Shown here: piece after piece, positions 5,309 to 6,936 of the stretch | Position numbering within the stretch: the stretch's first letter is position 1 | How the letters are laid out: each line of letters starts with the position of its first letter | Assembly (NCBI GenBank): GCA_002299785.1 | Contig: DBNL01000116.1 | Coordinates: 6,734 to 13,669 of the forward strand | Direction: 5' to 3' | From: Verrucomicrobia bacterium UBA673 | GTDB taxonomy: Bacteria > Verrucomicrobiota > Verrucomicrobiia > Limisphaerales > UBA1096 | Length of the DNA stretch: 6,936 nt | Program-made: the position numbers and the translations under genes | The notes under the pieces: generated by a model | What the model was told of the DNA's origin: nothing | The model's database searches: none | Seen by the model: only the letters and a program-made list of their open reading frames with translations

Positions 5309-6936
5309 ATGCCGCTTATTTTCCAGCGCTTGGGTCGCTCGCCAGTTGTTTTGTTGGCTGCGTTTTTCTGTCTTTCAGACGGCCAAGCGGCCGGTCTGGA
5401 CACGGTATACCGGTCGGAGATTCGGCCGTTGCTCGATCAATTCTGTTTCGAGTGCCACGCGGAGGAGGACGCCGAGGCGGACATCAATCTCGACTCGTTC
5501 CGGTCAGTCGCCGACATCCGGCGCAACACTAAGGTTTGGTTGAAGGTCGACGACATGCTCTCGAGCCGGCAGATGCCGCCGAAGAATGCCGACAAGCCAA
5601 GCGATGACCAGCGCGAAAAACTGCAAAACTGGGTGCACGCTTTTCTGCTCGAGGAGGCCAAGGCGCGGGCGGGCGACCCGGGCCGCGTGGCGTTGCGGCG
5701 GCTCAACAACGACGAATATAACTACTCCGTCCGCGACCTCACCGGTGTCGCCTCGCTGAACCCCACTCGCGAATTCCCCATCGACGGCGCGGCGGGCGAG
5801 GGGTTCACCAATGCCGGCGACGCGTTGGTGATGTCGCCCGCGCTCGTGGGCAAATTTCTCGACGCCGGAAAGGAGGTCGCGCAACACGCCGTGCTTCTGT
5901 CGGACGGCATCCGGTTCTCGGAACACGTCACCGAGCGCGACCGTGCCGATGGGTTAATGGATCAAATCCAGAATTTTTATGCGCAGCACGTGGCGGTTCG
6001 AATCAACGCCGGTGACAACTGGGACGACTCCGCTGAGGCCAAGGCGAACGTGATCAACCGGAACGGCAGCATTCCGCTCGAGCCCTATTTTGCCGCGACG
6101 CTCGCCGATCGCGACGCGTTAGCCAAGGGCGGCGAGTCGGTCGCGGCGGTTGCGCGCACGCGCGGACTTAACGCGAAGTATCTCGGTTCGCTTTGGACGA
6201 TGCTCACCCGCGCCGACGCCCCGTCCGGTTCGTTTCTGTTGAACAACATTCGCGCGTACTGGCGGGCGGCAGCGGATGACAACCCGAAGCCGATCGTCGA
6301 TGCAGTGCAACGGTGGCAGCAGGCGTTGTGGCGGTTCGACCCGATCGGACATATCGGCCGGCAGGGCGGGCCAACCGCTTGGATGAACCCGAAAAGCATC
6401 ACGCAATCCAGCGTGGATTTCAGCCTGGAACTCCAGCCGCCGACGGACGGAAGCGACGTGGTGGTGCACCTCGCCGCCAGCGATGCAGGCGACGGAAGCG
6501 AGAACGACTTTGTCCGATGGCGCAATCCCCGGCTGGTCGGTGGCGGCAAGGCGGATCTCCCGATGCGCGACGTGCCTAGCTTGGCTGGGCGTCTTGCCAA
6601 GCTGCGTCGCGAGACGCTGGCCAATACAGCCAAGTTCCTCGCCGCTGCCGCGGAGGCCACCGGGGACAAGCCGGACATCGACGCTCTGGCCAAACGGCAC
6701 GGGGTGGATGCCGACATGCTGGCGGCCTGGCTCGATTACCTAGCGCTTGGCCCCGGCGGCTCGGTGATGATTGACGGGTTGTTCACCCGGAAAATGCTGA
6801 AGATTGGCGGTTACGATTTCGTGAACGGCTGGGGAACCTTAGGTACGCCGTCCGTCGCGGCCAACTCGTCCGACACGGAAGTGCGCATCCCCGGCACCGC
6901 ACGGCCGCATGCGGTGGTAGCTCACCCGTCGCCGAC
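5309..6936 (+). CDS. Secreted DUF1587/DUF1592-type planctomycete cytochrome protein (N-terminal part, cut by window edge)
   Basis: The first 542 codons are present; the frame is open at the right edge with no internal stop, so the protein is partial only because the window ends. Residues 1-28 look like a signal peptide (Arg7, Arg10, hydrophobic 11-22, likely cleavage after G-Q-A-A). A PSCyt1-like cytochrome c domain follows, with heme motif C46-F-E-C49-H50 and M89-P-P as probable distal ligand. DUF1587 is recognised by R130-R-L-N-N-D-E-Y137 and R142-D-L144 and continues through the EFPIDGAAGEGFTNAG stretch. Residues about 215-540 contain family-like text (LWRFDPIGHIG from about 340) and a probable beta-rich segment toward the edge (IPGTARPHAVVAHPSPT). 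DUF1592, DUF1588, DUF1585 and PSD-type domains would be expected beyond the edge, and these genes are often followed by a DUF1552 gene. The role is exported electron transfer in an uncharacterised oxidation; the substrate is unknown. Its own promoter is likely within the 162-bp upstream gap. Confidence 0.92.
   Translation, partial: MPLIFQRLGRSPVVLLAAFFCLSDGQAAGLDTVYRSEIRPLLDQFCFECHAEEDAEADINLDSFRSVADIRRNTKVWLKVDDMLSSRQMPPKNADKPSDDQREKLQNWVHAFLLEEAKARAGDPGRVALRRLNNDEYNYSVRDLTGVASLNPTREFPIDGAAGEGFTNAGDALVMSPALVGKFLDAGKEVAQHAVLLSDGIRFSEHVTERDRADGLMDQIQNFYAQHVAVRINAGDNWDDSAEAKANVINRNGSIPLEPYFAATLADRDALAKGGESVAAVARTRGLNAKYLGSLWTMLTRADAPSGSFLLNNIRAYWRAAADDNPKPIVDAVQRWQQALWRFDPIGHIGRQGGPTAWMNPKSITQSSVDFSLELQPPTDGSDVVVHLAASDAGDGSENDFVRWRNPRLVGGGKADLPMRDVPSLAGRLAKLRRETLANTAKFLAAAAEATGDKPDIDALAKRHGVDADMLAAWLDYLALGPGGSVMIDGLFTRKMLKIGGYDFVNGWGTLGTPSVAANSSDTEVRIPGTARPHAVVAHPSP

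Larger units (their letters stand above)
53..6752. repeat. Dispersed over-represented word CTTGGCC/GGCCAAG (23 sites), often extended to GCTTGGCCAAGC
   Basis: By hand count, the 7-mer or its complement begins at 53, 318, 364, 521, 538, 670, 949, 1798, 2140, 2219, 2668, 2819, 2944, 3030, 3558, 4969, 5059, 5152, 5180, 5381, 5656, 6037 and 6746. Positions 363-373, 2943-2954, 5058-5068 and 5179-5189 carry the fuller palindromic form; 2943-2954 is the perfect 12-base palindrome GCTTGGCCAAGC. In genes it falls in different codon phases: CTT-GGC (L-G), TTG-GCC (L-A), GCC-AAG (A-K) and CCA-AGC (P-S). Three sites lie in the two short gaps. A rough independent-base estimate at about 60% GC gives only one or two sites. 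This suggests DNA-level accumulation, not protein-level selection; the role is unknown. Confidence 0.6.

Noticed and set aside
5239..5532. 97-codon + strand frame starting inside the gap and overlapping gene 3
   Set aside because: Its ATG sits within the AGGTATG inverted repeat, and most of it overlaps the well-supported DUF1592-type gene in another frame.

Overview
The window reads as chromosomal DNA from the Planctomycetota-Verrucomicrobiota-Chlamydiota (PVC) group, most likely a free-living, high-GC (roughly 60% by eye) verrucomicrobium. Both flanking genes belong to secreted c-type cytochrome families that are greatly expanded in Verrucomicrobiota and Planctomycetota and uncommon elsewhere. 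No tRNA, rRNA, CRISPR array, insertion sequence or prophage gene is visible.

Three genes lie on the + strand. (1) 26-3526 encodes a 1166-residue secreted PVC-type heme-binding protein: signal peptide, galactose-binding-like beta-sandwich, membrane-bound-dehydrogenase-type beta-propeller, HEAT-like helical region and C-terminal cytochrome c domain. (2) 3587-5146 encodes methionyl-tRNA synthetase (metG), a 519-residue short form without the zinc-knuckle cysteines. (3) 5309 to the right edge is the first 542 residues of a secreted DUF1587/DUF1592-type planctomycete cytochrome protein. Its frame is open at the edge, so it is partial only because the window ends.

The gaps are 60 bp (before metG) and 162 bp (after it). 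The 162-bp gap holds an inverted repeat just after metG, a second inverted repeat that meets a possible sigma70-type promoter, and a good Shine-Dalgarno site for gene 3. These suggest that gene 3 has its own promoter and is not read only from metG.

The two cytochrome proteins are both predicted to act outside the cytoplasm in electron transfer linked to oxidation of an unknown substrate, plausibly carbohydrate-related. metG is a cytoplasmic housekeeping gene lying between them with no obvious functional link. The strongest unexplained signal is at DNA level: a short word, GCTTGGCC and its complement GGCCAAGC, occurs far more often than expected, in all three codon phases and in both gaps, like the HIP1 palindromes of cyanobacteria. 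I see no clear evidence of a new defence or mobile system here.
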